From HB2-32-21 sp003448675 (lineage in GTDB: Bacteria; Pseudomonadota; Gammaproteobacteria; Pseudomonadales; Porticoccaceae), in NCBI GenBank assembly GCA_041584755.1, contig JBFHDK010000005.1:4063-68062 (forward strand): a stretch of 64,000 nucleotides of DNA, in the 5' to 3' direction. Each line of letters begins with the position of its first letter. The stretch's first letter is position 1. This document shows, one piece after another, positions 55,225 to 64,000 of this stretch. The position numbers and the translations under genes were made by a program. The notes under the pieces were generated by a model that did no database searches, had not been told where the DNA came from, and saw nothing but the letters and a program-made list of their open reading frames with translations.

Positions 55225-56244
55225 ATGACTAATTCCTATAGTTTGCGGGATTGCGCGGATTTTCTGGGTGCGGAATTAGTAGGCGACCCCGACCGCCTCA
55301 TTACCGGACTCAACTCCCTCAGTGAGGCCGGACCGGGGGATCTGACTTTTCTTGCCAATAAAACTTATCGACAACTCCTGTCTACAACCCGCGCGGCTGC
55401 CGTAATTCTCGCATCGGGTGACGCCCCGGATTACAAAGGCAATGCGCTGGTGCTGAAAAACCCCTATGCCGCCTATGCGCGCATGACCGCCTGGTTCAAC
55501 AATGCGCCGGCGTCACAACCCGGACGTCACCCCAGTAGCGTGATTGCCGATAGTGCGGCGATTTCTCCGGAGGCCAGCATTGGCCCCTGTGCCGTGATTG
55601 GCGAGGGTGTGGTGATAGCACCGGCCGTGGTAGTCGGTGCCGGAACATGGATTGGCAATGACTGCAGCATCGGCGAAAGCACGCTAATTTCAGCCAATGT
55701 CAGCATCTATCATGGTGTCAGCATTGGCGCCCACTGCCGAATACACAGTGGTGCTGTTATTGGCGCTGACGGTTTCGGTTTTGCCAATGATGGTGGCGAG
55801 TGGGTCAAAATTCACCAGCTGGGCGGTGTCAAAATAGGTGACCGGGTAGAAATCGGTGCTTGCACCACCATCGACCGGGGCGCCCTCGGCGACACAGTTA
55901 TTGATGATGGCGTTGTGCTTGATAATCACGTTCAGGTCGCTCACAACGTCAAGATTGGTGAAAATACCGCCATGGCCGCCTACGCTGGTATCGCTGGCAG
56001 CACCACTATTGGGAAAAACTGCATCTTTGCCGGCCAGTCGGGCGCCGTTGGTCATGTCACTATCTGTGACAATGTTCAGGCGATGGCGCGTACCGCGCTG
56101 TCTAAATCCATCGACAAGCCCGGCTCCTATTCGTCCGGCATTCATATGTACGAAACCGCTAAATGGCGAAAAAACGCCGCCCGCTTTGGCCAGCTCGACG
56201 ATATGGCGCGACGCCTGAAAGCCCTAGAGCAAAAGTTAAAATAG
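55225..56244 (+). CDS. lpxD: UDP-3-O-(3-hydroxyacyl)glucosamine N-acyltransferase
   Basis: 339 aa. An N-terminal uridine-binding domain (about 1-100) and a left-handed beta-helix of hexapeptide repeats (IGPCAVIGEGVVIAPAVVVG..., about 108-300) with the catalytic His region HVQVAHNVKIGENT. Third step of lipid A synthesis. Confidence 0.98.
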   Translation: MTNSYSLRDCADFLGAELVGDPDRLITGLNSLSEAGPGDLTFLANKTYRQLLSTTRAAAVILASGDAPDYKGNALVLKNPYAAYARMTAWFNNAPASQPGRHPSSVIADSAAISPEASIGPCAVIGEGVVIAPAVVVGAGTWIGNDCSIGESTLISANVSIYHGVSIGAHCRIHSGAVIGADGFGFANDGGEWVKIHQLGGVKIGDRVEIGACTTIDRGALGDTVIDDGVVLDNHVQVAHNVKIGENTAMAAYAGIAGSTTIGKNCIFAGQSGAVGHVTICDNVQAMARTALSKSIDKPGSYSSGIHMYETAKWRKNAARFGQLDDMARRLKALEQKLK

Positions 56245-56277
56245 TGGCCCGCCCCTTTTCCCAGACTGAGAGTCCTG

Positions 56278-56721
56278 ATGCAAATTGAAGATATTAAAAA
56301 GCTCCTGCCCCATCGCTATCCCTACCTGCTGGTGGATCGGGTGGTCGAATTGGAGCTGGGTGAACGTATCCTCGCCTATAAAAATATAACCGCGAACGAG
56401 GAAGTGTTTAACGGTCACTTTCCCGAGGAGCCGATTTTCCCCGGGGTGATGATTATCGAAGCCATGGCCCAGGCGGCCGGCATCCTCGGTTTTGCCACCG
56501 TTAACAAACAACCCGATGACGATTCACTGTATCTTTTTGCCGGCGTTGACGGTGTGCGTTTCAAGCGCCCGGTGGTGCCGGGGGATAAACTGATGCTGGA
56601 AGCGGAAATCGATTCCGGCAAGCGCAACATCTGGCGATTCAAATGCCGATCCACGGTTGACGGGCAACTCGCCTGTCAAGCGACTATTCTCTGTGCCTTG
56701 CAGGGCTTTAATCAACCATGA
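56278..56721 (+). CDS. fabZ: 3-hydroxyacyl-ACP dehydratase FabZ
   Basis: 147 aa hotdog fold. Catalytic H47 (GHFPEEPIFPG) and E61 (IIEAMAQ). It dehydrates 3-hydroxyacyl-ACP and competes with LpxA/LpxD for the same substrate. Overlaps lpxA by ATGA, which couples the two. Confidence 0.98.
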   Translation: MQIEDIKKLLPHRYPYLLVDRVVELELGERILAYKNITANEEVFNGHFPEEPIFPGVMIIEAMAQAAGILGFATVNKQPDDDSLYLFAGVDGVRFKRPVVPGDKLMLEAEIDSGKRNIWRFKCRSTVDGQLACQATILCALQGFNQP

Positions 56722-57494
56722 CCAATATTCACCCCACCGCTGTCGTTGATCCTTCCGCAGAGCTGGGTAAGGGTGTTGAGATCGGGCCACTTTCAGTGGT
56801 TGGTCCTGGGGTGACGATTGGCGATGGCACCGTGATCGAGTCCCACGCGGTGATTAAGGGCTGCACTACAATCGGTCGAGAGAATCGGATTTTTCAGTTC
56901 GCCACTATTGGTGAAGACACGCCGGATATGAAATACAAGGGCGAGCCGACCCGCCTGATTATTGGCGATCGCAATATCTTTCGTGAGGGGGTGACGGCCC
57001 ACCGGGGTACTATCCAGGATCAGGGCGAAACCCGCGTCGGCAATGACAACCTGTTTATGGCCTACGTTCACATTGGTCACGATTGCGTGGTCGGCAACCA
57101 CACGATTTTCGTGAACAATGCCTCTATTTCCGGCCACATCCATGTGGGTGATTGGGCATTTTTATCCGGGTATACCCTGATTCACCAGTTTGTACACATT
57201 GGTCCCTACTCCTTTCTTGGCGCCGGCGCCTACCTGAATCAGGATTTGCCCGCTTACGTGATGGCTGCCGGTCATCCGGCGGCGCCACGAACCATTAACA
57301 AAGTGGGCTTGGAGCGCCGGGGTTTTAGCAAGGCGCAGATTGCAGCTATCAACAGAGCCTACAAGACGTTTTACCGGCGGGGTTTGAAGCAGGAAGAAGC
57401 CCTGATCCAGCTTGAGTCCCAGACGGAACATAGCGACGTACTCAAACCTTTCATCGATTCCATCCGCGATTCCCAACGCGGCGTTATTCGCTAG
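56718..57494 (+). CDS. lpxA: UDP-N-acetylglucosamine acyltransferase
   Basis: 258 aa beta-helix acyltransferase. Hexapeptide repeats from IGPLSVVGPGVTIGDG on, catalytic His region AYVHIGHDCVVGN, and a helical C-terminal domain. First step of lipid A synthesis. Confidence 0.98.
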   Translation: MTNIHPTAVVDPSAELGKGVEIGPLSVVGPGVTIGDGTVIESHAVIKGCTTIGRENRIFQFATIGEDTPDMKYKGEPTRLIIGDRNIFREGVTAHRGTIQDQGETRVGNDNLFMAYVHIGHDCVVGNHTIFVNNASISGHIHVGDWAFLSGYTLIHQFVHIGPYSFLGAGAYLNQDLPAYVMAAGHPAAPRTINKVGLERRGFSKAQIAAINRAYKTFYRRGLKQEEALIQLESQTEHSDVLKPFIDSIRDSQRGVIR

Positions 57495-57501
57495 TTCAAC
57501 C

Positions 57502-58671
57502 ATGAAGCCCTCGGGCCCTCGTATCGGTTTGGTAGCAGGGGAGATGTCCGGTGATCGCCTGGGCGCTTCGCTGATGTTGGCTATTCGGGCTAGGGTGCCA
57601 GAGGTCCAGTTTGAGGGGATTGGTGGGCCTCTGATGAAGGCGGCGGGGCTGGATTCGCTCTACCCCATGGAAGCGCTATCGGTAATGGGGTTGGTGGAAC
57701 CGCTTAAAAATCTGCCTGAATTGCTGCGTATGCGCCGGGGCTTGTCGCGGCATTTTCTGTCCCGACCGCCGGCGGCTTTTATCGGTATCGATGCGCCGGA
57801 TTTTAACCTTGGCCTGGAATTGAAGCTGCACGGCGCTGGCATCAAAACTGTTCACTATGTCAGCCCTTCGGTGTGGGCCTGGCGCCAGGGACGGATAAAA
57901 AAAATCGCCCGCGCTGTCGATCATATGTTGACGCTATTGCCCTTTGAGGCGGACTTTTACCGACGCCACAAGGTGCCAGTGACCTTTGTCGGTCATCCTC
58001 TGGCGGATGAGTTACCCCTGGAGCCCAATCGCGATGCAGCCCGAACAGCCCTCGGTATGACTGCCGACGATGGGCCATTGCTGGCTATACTGCCCGGCAG
58101 TCGCAAGGGTGAAATAGAACATCTCGGTTGTTTGTTTCTGGAAACAGCCCAGCGTTGTCAGCAGGCATTGCCGGCGTTGCGCTTTTTGATTCCAGCGGCG
58201 AATGCGGCGCGTCGTCAACAACTCGATGCGTTACTGAGGGACTTTCCGAACCTGCCGGTCCAGATATTCGACGGTCAGTCCCATGAAGTCATGGCCGCTG
58301 CTGATGCCGTCTTGCTGGCGTCGGGTACCACCGCTCTTGAAGCCATGCTGCTGAAAAAGCCCATGGTGGTGAGTTATAAAACCGGCTGGCTCAGCCACGC
58401 TATTATTTCGCGCATGCTTAAAGTCCCTTATGTATCGCTGCCCAACCTGCTTGCCGGGGAAACTTTGGTACCGGAATTGCTGCAGAAAGAAGCGACCGTG
58501 GATCAGTTGAGCGAACAGGTGCTGGCGGCATTGGGGGAATCTGATCAACGTAGCGCGCTGCTTCAGCGCTTTACGGAGCTTCACCGGACGTTGCGGGGCG
58601 GCGCCGGTGAACGGGCTGCCAATGCGGTGCTGTCCCTGATGGAAGGCGAGAAGGTAAACGTCGGTTCGTGA
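57502..58671 (+). CDS. lpxB: Lipid-A-disaccharide synthase
   Basis: 389 aa from the ATG at 57502, 7 nt after lpxA; a longer in-frame version would start inside lpxA. GT19 family: GEMSGDRLGASLM, DAPDFNLGLE, YVSPSVWAWRQGRIKKI, LASGTTALEAMLLKKPMVV. It joins UDP-diacylglucosamine and lipid X. Overlaps rnhB (GTGA). Confidence 0.97.
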   Translation: MKPSGPRIGLVAGEMSGDRLGASLMLAIRARVPEVQFEGIGGPLMKAAGLDSLYPMEALSVMGLVEPLKNLPELLRMRRGLSRHFLSRPPAAFIGIDAPDFNLGLELKLHGAGIKTVHYVSPSVWAWRQGRIKKIARAVDHMLTLLPFEADFYRRHKVPVTFVGHPLADELPLEPNRDAARTALGMTADDGPLLAILPGSRKGEIEHLGCLFLETAQRCQQALPALRFLIPAANAARRQQLDALLRDFPNLPVQIFDGQSHEVMAAADAVLLASGTTALEAMLLKKPMVVSYKTGWLSHAIISRMLKVPYVSLPNLLAGETLVPELLQKEATVDQLSEQVLAALGESDQRSALLQRFTELHRTLRGGAGERAANAVLSLMEGEKVNVGS

Positions 58672-59288
58672 AGGCTGTGGATATTCCCTATCAAGGCGCG
58701 TTGCTGGCCGGTGTTGATGAAGTGGGTCGCGGTCCCCTGGCCGGGGAAGTGGTGGCCGCCGCGGTTATTCTCGACAGTGATCGCCCCATTGAAGGCCTGG
58801 CGGATTCGAAAAAACTATCTGCTTCGAGGCGCGAGATCCTTGCCGACGAGATTATCGCCAAGGCGCGTGGTTACGGCCTGGGTCGCGCCAGTGTTGCGGA
58901 AATTGATGAGATAAATATCCTGCAGGCCAGCCTGTTGGCTATGAAGCGAGCGGCAGAGGCCTTGACCATTCGGCCAGAGTTCGTGGTGGTTGACGGCAAC
59001 CGCTGTCCCGACTGGGACTTGCCATCATGCAGTATCGTCAAAGGCGACAGCAAGGTGGCGGCCATCAGCGCGGCTTCCATTCTGGCGAAGGTGGTGCGCG
59101 ACCGTGATATGTGCGCGCTGGACGATCTCTGGCCTGGCTACGGTTTTTCCGCGCACAAAGGTTATGGCACCCGGCAGCACTTAACGGCTTTGGCTCAGCT
59201 CGGACCCTGTCCCGCGCACCGGATCAGCTTCAAACCGGTGACGGCCTGTCTACAAAGACCACATCGATCGACGGATAGGGTCACTTAA
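58668..59288 (+). CDS. rnhB: Ribonuclease HII
   Basis: 206 aa with GTG start overlapping the lpxB stop. Catalytic D17-E18 in GVDEVGRGPLAG, DSKKLS, and VVVDGNRCPDW. It removes ribonucleotides from DNA. The C-terminus is slightly extended. Confidence 0.97.
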   Translation: MKAVDIPYQGALLAGVDEVGRGPLAGEVVAAAVILDSDRPIEGLADSKKLSASRREILADEIIAKARGYGLGRASVAEIDEINILQASLLAMKRAAEALTIRPEFVVVDGNRCPDWDLPSCSIVKGDSKVAAISAASILAKVVRDRDMCALDDLWPGYGFSAHKGYGTRQHLTALAQLGPCPAHRISFKPVTACLQRPHRSTDRVT

Positions 59289-59379
59289 CGTGCTAAACCC
59301 GTTGCATGCTTCTCTTTGGTGCAGGAAAATCCGAGATGATTTCTTAGGTCACTGGCGCGCATGGGTGGATGGCTGAACA

Positions 59380-59463
59380 ATGAATGACGAGCATAAAAAC
59401 ACAGGAATACTCGGACCGTTGCCAGGTGATGATAGTGCAAGCATAGTGGGGTGCGGGAAATGA
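59380..59463 (+). CDS. Possible 27-aa leader ORF before the FabH-like gene
   Basis: ATG at 59380 with a GGATGG about 10 nt upstream, 27 codons, stop TGA overlapping the ATG of the next gene as ATGA. The coded peptide (MNDEHKNTGILGPLPGDDSA...) has no known family. The overlap suggests translational coupling; otherwise it is chance. It is the only structure noted in 59289-59459. Confidence 0.35.
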   Translation: MNDEHKNTGILGPLPGDDSASIVGCGK

Positions 59464-60539
59464 CTTACGCGCAAATCACCGGCTGGGGCGCCTGTTTACC
59501 GCCGGCGCGGCTCAGCAATGACGAAATTGCTACCTTCATGGATACCTCCGACGAGTGGATCGTCGAGCGTACCGGCATTAAAGTCAGGCGCATCAGTCAC
59601 GTCACCAATGCCAAGCTCGCTCATGTGGCGGCCAGCCGGGCTCTGGCCTGTGCTGGCGTGGCGCCGGAAAATGTCGATGTCATTGCCTACGGCACCACAA
59701 CCCCCGATGAGGTGATTCCCAATACGGCGTCCATGTTGCAGTGCTCGCTGGGCGCCGCCAATGCCGCTTGCTTTGATCTAAATGCCGCCTGTACCGGATT
59801 TTTGTATGCCTTTAACTTCATGTCAGACATGATCCGGGGCGGTAGCGCCAAAACCATTCTGGTGGTTGGCTCGGAGCGGCTGAGTTCCCTGATGAACTGG
59901 TCCCGACGCGACTCCGCCATTTTGTTTGGCGATGGCGCCGGGGCCCTCGTGCTTCAGGCCAGTGACAGGGAAAGTGGCTTTTTGAGAGGCAAGTTGGGCT
60001 GTATTGAAAACACACGCGGACTGCTGGCAATGCCCGACTTCGGTCTGGATGCCATCGCGCAGCACCGGCCCCTGGATATCACCCTGGATTTCCATGGCCG
60101 GGAAATTTTTAAAAATGCGGTCACCGGCATGGCCCATGCCTGTGAAGAAGTCCTCGGGCAGGCCGGCCTGGGTGTTAAAGATATAGACCTGATCATCCCC
60201 CACCAGGCCAACCAGCGCATTATTGAGGCCCTGACCAAGCGTCTTGGTGGCGATATGTCCAAGGTGATCGTGACGCTTGATCAGTATGCCAATACCTCTA
60301 CCAGCAGTATTCCCATCGCCCTTTGTCACGCACTGGAGCAGGGGCGCGTCAAGCCAGGAATGACTATTCTGTTTGCTGCTTTTGGCGCCGGTTTGACCTG
60401 GGGTGCATCCCTGCTCAAGTGGGGGGAGCGCATCGAGCCCCTGGGTGTTTCCGATGCCGAGCTGCCGCCCACGGACAAGACCGGACTCCAGTTGATCCAG
60501 GAAGCCATTGCCCTTCGGGAAGCGGCTGAGAGGTGCTAG
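59460..60539 (+). CDS. 3-oxoacyl-ACP synthase III (FabH-like ketoacyl synthase)
   Basis: 359 aa from the ATG at 59460 (GTG at 59451 also possible). Thiolase fold with catalytic C111 (NAACTGFLYA), His in IIPHQANQRI and Asn in YANTSTSSIP, the full KAS III triad. It carries about 35 residues after the usual FabH end (TWGASLLKWGE). It could be the initiating FabH or a paralogue for another acyl product; the sequence alone does not decide. Position between rnhB and dnaE is unusual. Confidence 0.9.
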   Translation: MTYAQITGWGACLPPARLSNDEIATFMDTSDEWIVERTGIKVRRISHVTNAKLAHVAASRALACAGVAPENVDVIAYGTTTPDEVIPNTASMLQCSLGAANAACFDLNAACTGFLYAFNFMSDMIRGGSAKTILVVGSERLSSLMNWSRRDSAILFGDGAGALVLQASDRESGFLRGKLGCIENTRGLLAMPDFGLDAIAQHRPLDITLDFHGREIFKNAVTGMAHACEEVLGQAGLGVKDIDLIIPHQANQRIIEALTKRLGGDMSKVIVTLDQYANTSTSSIPIALCHALEQGRVKPGMTILFAAFGAGLTWGASLLKWGERIEPLGVSDAELPPTDKTGLQLIQEAIALREAAERC

Positions 60540-60609
60540 GGGCGATGTCAATGTTGGATCCGTTGCCGATGCCAGCAACGTTTGCGAACGCGAGGGCTTT
60601 GGCGGCAAG

Positions 60610-63600
60610 ATGAGTTCACCGGCCTTTGTCCACCTGCACCTGCACAGTGAATATTCGCTGGTCGACGGTACCATTAACGTTAAACCTCTGGTTGAACAGG
60701 TTGATACACTGGGGATGCCTGCGGTTGCCATTACCGACGCGGCTAATCTCTATGCCCTGGTCAAGTTTTATCGCGCCGCACAGAGTCAGGGTATCAAAGC
60801 TATCTGTGGCAGCGACGTTCAGGTGCTGGGCGAGGGCGCGGATCAGCCTAGCACTACGTTGACGCTGCTGGTGCAAAACACTATCGGCTATCGCAATCTC
60901 ACGCGGCTTTTGTCTAAGGGCTTTCTTGAAGGCCAGGTTCAGGGGCGTCCGACGGTCAGGCGGGAGTGGATAGAAACCCTCTCGGAGGGCTTGATAGCGC
61001 TGTCCGGGTTTCGCGGTGAATTGGCGCCCGCACTGATCGCCGGGCGGAATGACCAGGCCGACGCTACCCTGCGATATTGGCAAGGGGTATTCCCAAACCG
61101 TTTTTATTTGGAGTTGACGCGCACGGGTCGCAGTGGCGAAGAGCCATTTGTCCACGGCGCGGTCGCCCTGGCCGCGAAGCGGGATTGTCCGGTGGTGGCC
61201 ACCAACGATGTGCGTTTTCTTACTGAAGCCGATTATGAAGCCCACGAGGCTCGGGTATGCATCAGCGAAGGCCGGACGCTGGATGATCCCCGGCGAGAGC
61301 GTCGCTATAGCGCCGAGCAGTATTTGCGTTCGGCGGATGAAATGTGCGCGTTGTTTGAAGATATCCCCGAGGCTCTGGTGAATAGCGTCGAAATCGCCAA
61401 ACGCTGCACCCTTGAACTGGAACTGGACGTGCCCAAACTACCAGACTACCCGGTGCCGGAAGGGCTGAGTACGGACCAGTATTTTCGTCAGTTATCCCAC
61501 GAGGGGCTTGAACACCGGCTGTCGACAATGACCAGCCTGGCCCCGGATACCACACGCCAGGACTATATAGACAGACTGGATTGGGAGCTGGATACCATTA
61601 CTGAAATGGGCTTTGCCGGCTATTTCCTGATTGTGATGGACTTTATCCGCTGGGCCAAGGAAAACCAGATTCCCGTGGGGCCGGGCCGTGGCTCCGGCGC
61701 CGGCTCGCTGGTGGCCTATGCCCTGGATATTACCGGCCTGGATCCGCTGCAATACGATCTGCTGTTCGAGCGGTTTCTCAACCCCGAAAGGGTGTCCATG
61801 CCCGACTTCGATATCGACTTTTGTATGGAAAATCGTGACCGGGTGATTGCCTACGTGGCCGAGCGCTATGGCCGGGACGCGGTTTCCCAGATTATTACTT
61901 TCGGCACCATGGCGGCCAAGGCGGTGGTCAGGGATGTGGCGCGGGTGCAGGGCAAGGCCTATGGTCTGGCCGACAAACTGTCGAAATTGATTCCCCTGGA
62001 GATCGGCATGACCCTGGCAAAGGCCAGAGAGCAGGAGGAGGCGCTCGAAGACTTTATCACCCAGGATGAAGAGGCCGAGGAAATATGGACCATGGCCCTA
62101 CAGCTGGAAGGTATTGCCCGTAATGCCGGTAAGCACGCCGGCGGCGTGGTTATCGCGCCCACTGAACTGACCGACTTTTCACCGCTGTTTTGCGATGAAG
62201 CCGGTTCCGGCGTGGTTACCCAGTTTGATAAGGATGACGTGGAAGCGGTGGGTCTGGTCAAATTCGACTTCCTCGGCCTGCGCACCCTGACCATCATCGA
62301 CTGGGCCCTGAATAGCGTCAACACCAGACGTCGGCGTGAGGGTTTGGATCCGGTTGATATCGAACAATTGCCGCTGGATGACGCCGCTACCTATGAACTC
62401 ATGCAGCGGGCTGAAACCACGGCGGTATTTCAGCTCGAATCCCGCGGTATAAAGGATCTGATTAAGCGACTTCAGCCCAGTCGCTTCGAGGACATTGTGG
62501 CGCTGGTGGCGCTGTTTCGGCCCGGTCCTTTGCAGTCGGGTATGGTAGATGATTTTATCAACCGCAAACACGGCCGCGAGCCAGTGGCCTACCCTCACCC
62601 CAAATACCAGCACGAGGCCCTCAAGCCGGTGCTTGAGCCCACCTACGGCATTATTCTGTATCAGGAGCAGGTCATGCAGATCGCCCAGGTGCTGGGTGCT
62701 TATACCCTGGGTGGCGCCGACCTCCTGCGCCGGGCCATGGGCAAGAAAAAACCCGAGGAAATGGCTCGCCAGCGGGAAATATTTCTCAAAGGCGCGGCTG
62801 AAAACTCCATTGACGGGAACCTGGCCGAAAATATTTTCGACCTGATGGAAAAGTTCGCTGGTTACGGTTTCAACAAGTCACACTCGGCGGCTTATGCTCT
62901 GTTGGCCTACCAGACGGCCTGGCTTAAAACCCACTATCCGGCGGAGTTTATGGCGGCCGTGCTGTCGGCGGATATGCAAAACACCGACAAGATTGTGGTG
63001 TTGAAGGACGAGTGCAAACACATGGAGCTGGTGGTGGCGGCCCCAAATGTCAACGAGGGCGCCTACCAGTTTTCTCCGGCCACGGAAGTCGAGGTGGTCT
63101 ATGGTCTGGGCGCCATCAAGGGTTTGGGTGAGGGGCCGGTGGAAAATATTCTGGCGGCGCGGGAAGCAGGCGGGCCTTTCAAGGATCTGTTTGATTTTTG
63201 CGCCCGCGTGGATGGGCGCAAGGTTAATAAGCGGGCGCTGGAAGCGCTGATCCGCTCCGGCGCTATGGACTGCCTGGGCCCGGTCGAAGATGATCCAGAC
63301 TACAGTCGGGCGGTGATGCTGGCGGCAATGGATGAGGCGATCAAGGCGGCGGATCAGCAAAACCGCAACAGCGACTGCGGCATCAGCGACCTGTTCGGTG
63401 AAAGTCTGGCGGACTGCGCGCCGGAAATTGGCTATGGGGCGTTTTCCGACACCCGGCGCCTCAGCCTCAATGAGCGGCTCCAGGGGGAGCAGGACACCCT
63501 GGGACTGTATTTTAGCGCCCACCCGGTGGATCAGTATGTGGATGAGCTTGAACAGGTGGTGGGCAGTCGCCTCAACGCCCTCCAGCCCTCGGACAAGAGC

Positions 63601-64000
63601 CAGCGGGCGGCGGGCCTGGTGGTGGGTGTGCGGGCGATTAAAACGCGCAGGGGAGATGTTATGGGCGTACTGAGCCTTGATGACAATAGCGCCAGAATCG
63701 ACGTGACGATTTTTGCGGAGCAGTTTCGCGAGTGCCGGGACAAGGTCAACAAGGGTGCCGTGGTGGTGGTCGAGGGCATGGTCAGCGAAGACGACTACAC
63801 GGGTGGTGTCAAAATGCGCGCGGATAGTGTGCAACCCTTGTTTGAAGCTCGCCAGGCCATGTTGAAGGGCCTGTTAATTGACTGGCGGGGCCAGGGTCAC
63901 GGGCAGGGCGGACTGGATTCCCTGAGCAGTATCCTCGAGCGCTATCGTGGCGGCACCTGCCCCCTTAAAATACGTTATAGTCGCGCCGACGCCGAAGGCG
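60610..64000 (+). CDS. dnaE: DNA polymerase III alpha subunit (3' partial)
   Basis: The frame is open from the ATG at 60610 to the window end, about 1,130 codons; full DnaE is about 1,160-1,180, so roughly 30-50 residues are missing. PHP domain at the start (FVHLHLHSEYSLVDG), catalytic aspartates in PDFDIDF, the palm region GPGRGSGAGSLV, FNKSHSAAYA in the fingers, and an OB domain near the right edge (GLVVGVRAIKTRRGDVMGV). It is the replicative polymerase. Confidence 0.97.
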   Translation, partial: MSSPAFVHLHLHSEYSLVDGTINVKPLVEQVDTLGMPAVAITDAANLYALVKFYRAAQSQGIKAICGSDVQVLGEGADQPSTTLTLLVQNTIGYRNLTRLLSKGFLEGQVQGRPTVRREWIETLSEGLIALSGFRGELAPALIAGRNDQADATLRYWQGVFPNRFYLELTRTGRSGEEPFVHGAVALAAKRDCPVVATNDVRFLTEADYEAHEARVCISEGRTLDDPRRERRYSAEQYLRSADEMCALFEDIPEALVNSVEIAKRCTLELELDVPKLPDYPVPEGLSTDQYFRQLSHEGLEHRLSTMTSLAPDTTRQDYIDRLDWELDTITEMGFAGYFLIVMDFIRWAKENQIPVGPGRGSGAGSLVAYALDITGLDPLQYDLLFERFLNPERVSMPDFDIDFCMENRDRVIAYVAERYGRDAVSQIITFGTMAAKAVVRDVARVQGKAYGLADKLSKLIPLEIGMTLAKAREQEEALEDFITQDEEAEEIWTMALQLEGIARNAGKHAGGVVIAPTELTDFSPLFCDEAGSGVVTQFDKDDVEAVGLVKFDFLGLRTLTIIDWALNSVNTRRRREGLDPVDIEQLPLDDAATYELMQRAETTAVFQLESRGIKDLIKRLQPSRFEDIVALVALFRPGPLQSGMVDDFINRKHGREPVAYPHPKYQHEALKPVLEPTYGIILYQEQVMQIAQVLGAYTLGGADLLRRAMGKKKPEEMARQREIFLKGAAENSIDGNLAENIFDLMEKFAGYGFNKSHSAAYALLAYQTAWLKTHYPAEFMAAVLSADMQNTDKIVVLKDECKHMELVVAAPNVNEGAYQFSPATEVEVVYGLGAIKGLGEGPVENILAAREAGGPFKDLFDFCARVDGRKVNKRALEALIRSGAMDCLGPVEDDPDYSRAVMLAAMDEAIKAADQQNRNSDCGISDLFGESLADCAPEIGYGAFSDTRRLSLNERLQGEQDTLGLYFSAHPVDQYVDELEQVVGSRLNALQPSDKSQRAAGLVVGVRAIKTRRGDVMGVLSLDDNSARIDVTIFAEQFRECRDKVNKGAVVVVEGMVSEDDYTGGVKMRADSVQPLFEARQAMLKGLLIDWRGQGHGQGGLDSLSSILERYRGGTCPLKIRYSRADAEG

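Noticed and set aside
1..64000. CRISPR arrays, rRNA genes, replication origin, intact prophage or toxin-antitoxin pairs
   Set aside because: No regularly spaced repeats, no rRNA-like stretches, no DnaA-box cluster, no phage structural genes and no convincing toxin-antitoxin pair were seen on reading both strands.

Overview
The window looks like chromosome of a free-living, respiring gammaproteobacterium with mid-50s GC (estimated by eye). Gene content and order resemble Pseudomonas and the marine Cellvibrionales-type groups. The evidence is a ccoNOQP-GHIS cbb3 oxidase locus, a monomeric NADP-isocitrate dehydrogenase, the run cspD-clpS-clpA-infA-bpt-aat-trxB-ftsK-lolA-rarA-crcB-serS-cysG, and the envelope run rpsB-tsf-pyrH-frr-uppS-cdsA-dxr-rseP-bamA-skp-lpxD-fabZ-lpxA-lpxB-rnhB-dnaE. 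Assignment below class level is inference.

Region 1 (1-10.9 kb) is respiration. The end of an NfeD-like gene and a slipin precede ccoN, ccoO, ccoQ, ccoP (structural cbb3 oxidase), then ccoG, ccoH, ccoI, ccoS (assembly and copper delivery) and a SafE/TauE-like membrane protein. A Yip1-family membrane protein follows behind a perfect FNR/Anr palindrome. tRNA-Asn and uvrB come next.

Region 2 (13.4-19 kb, minus strand) holds translation and nucleotide housekeeping: a RoxA-type ribosomal oxygenase, purB, hflD, mnmA, a NudJ-like Nudix hydrolase and rluE. The monomeric icd is divergent from it.

Region 3 (21.8-37.2 kb) is the cspD/clpSA/infA/bpt/aat cluster, which carries both N-degron tagging enzymes and their adaptor and protease. 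It is followed by trxB, ftsK, lolA, rarA, crcB, serS, cysG and a glutathione reductase-like gene.

Region 4 (37.2-44.3 kb) is the accessory part. It contains a Zn alcohol dehydrogenase, an unknown 73-aa protein behind a near-perfect FNR/Anr promoter, and tRNA-Ser(GGA). Beyond the tRNA lie a decayed IS3-family element, an AT-rich stretch, an orphan DUF1329 protein, a doubtful small membrane ORF, the frameshifted remains of an acyl-CoA dehydrogenase-like flavoenzyme, and an MBL-fold hydrolase.

Region 5 (44.5-64 kb) is the conserved plus-strand translation, isoprenoid, outer-membrane and lipid A supercluster. It is odd only in having a FabH-like ketoacyl synthase between rnhB and dnaE. dnaE runs off the right edge.

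I did not find a clearly new multi-gene system. The most original signals are the shared FNR-type promoter architecture in front of two poorly characterised genes, and the decayed island beside tRNA-Ser.
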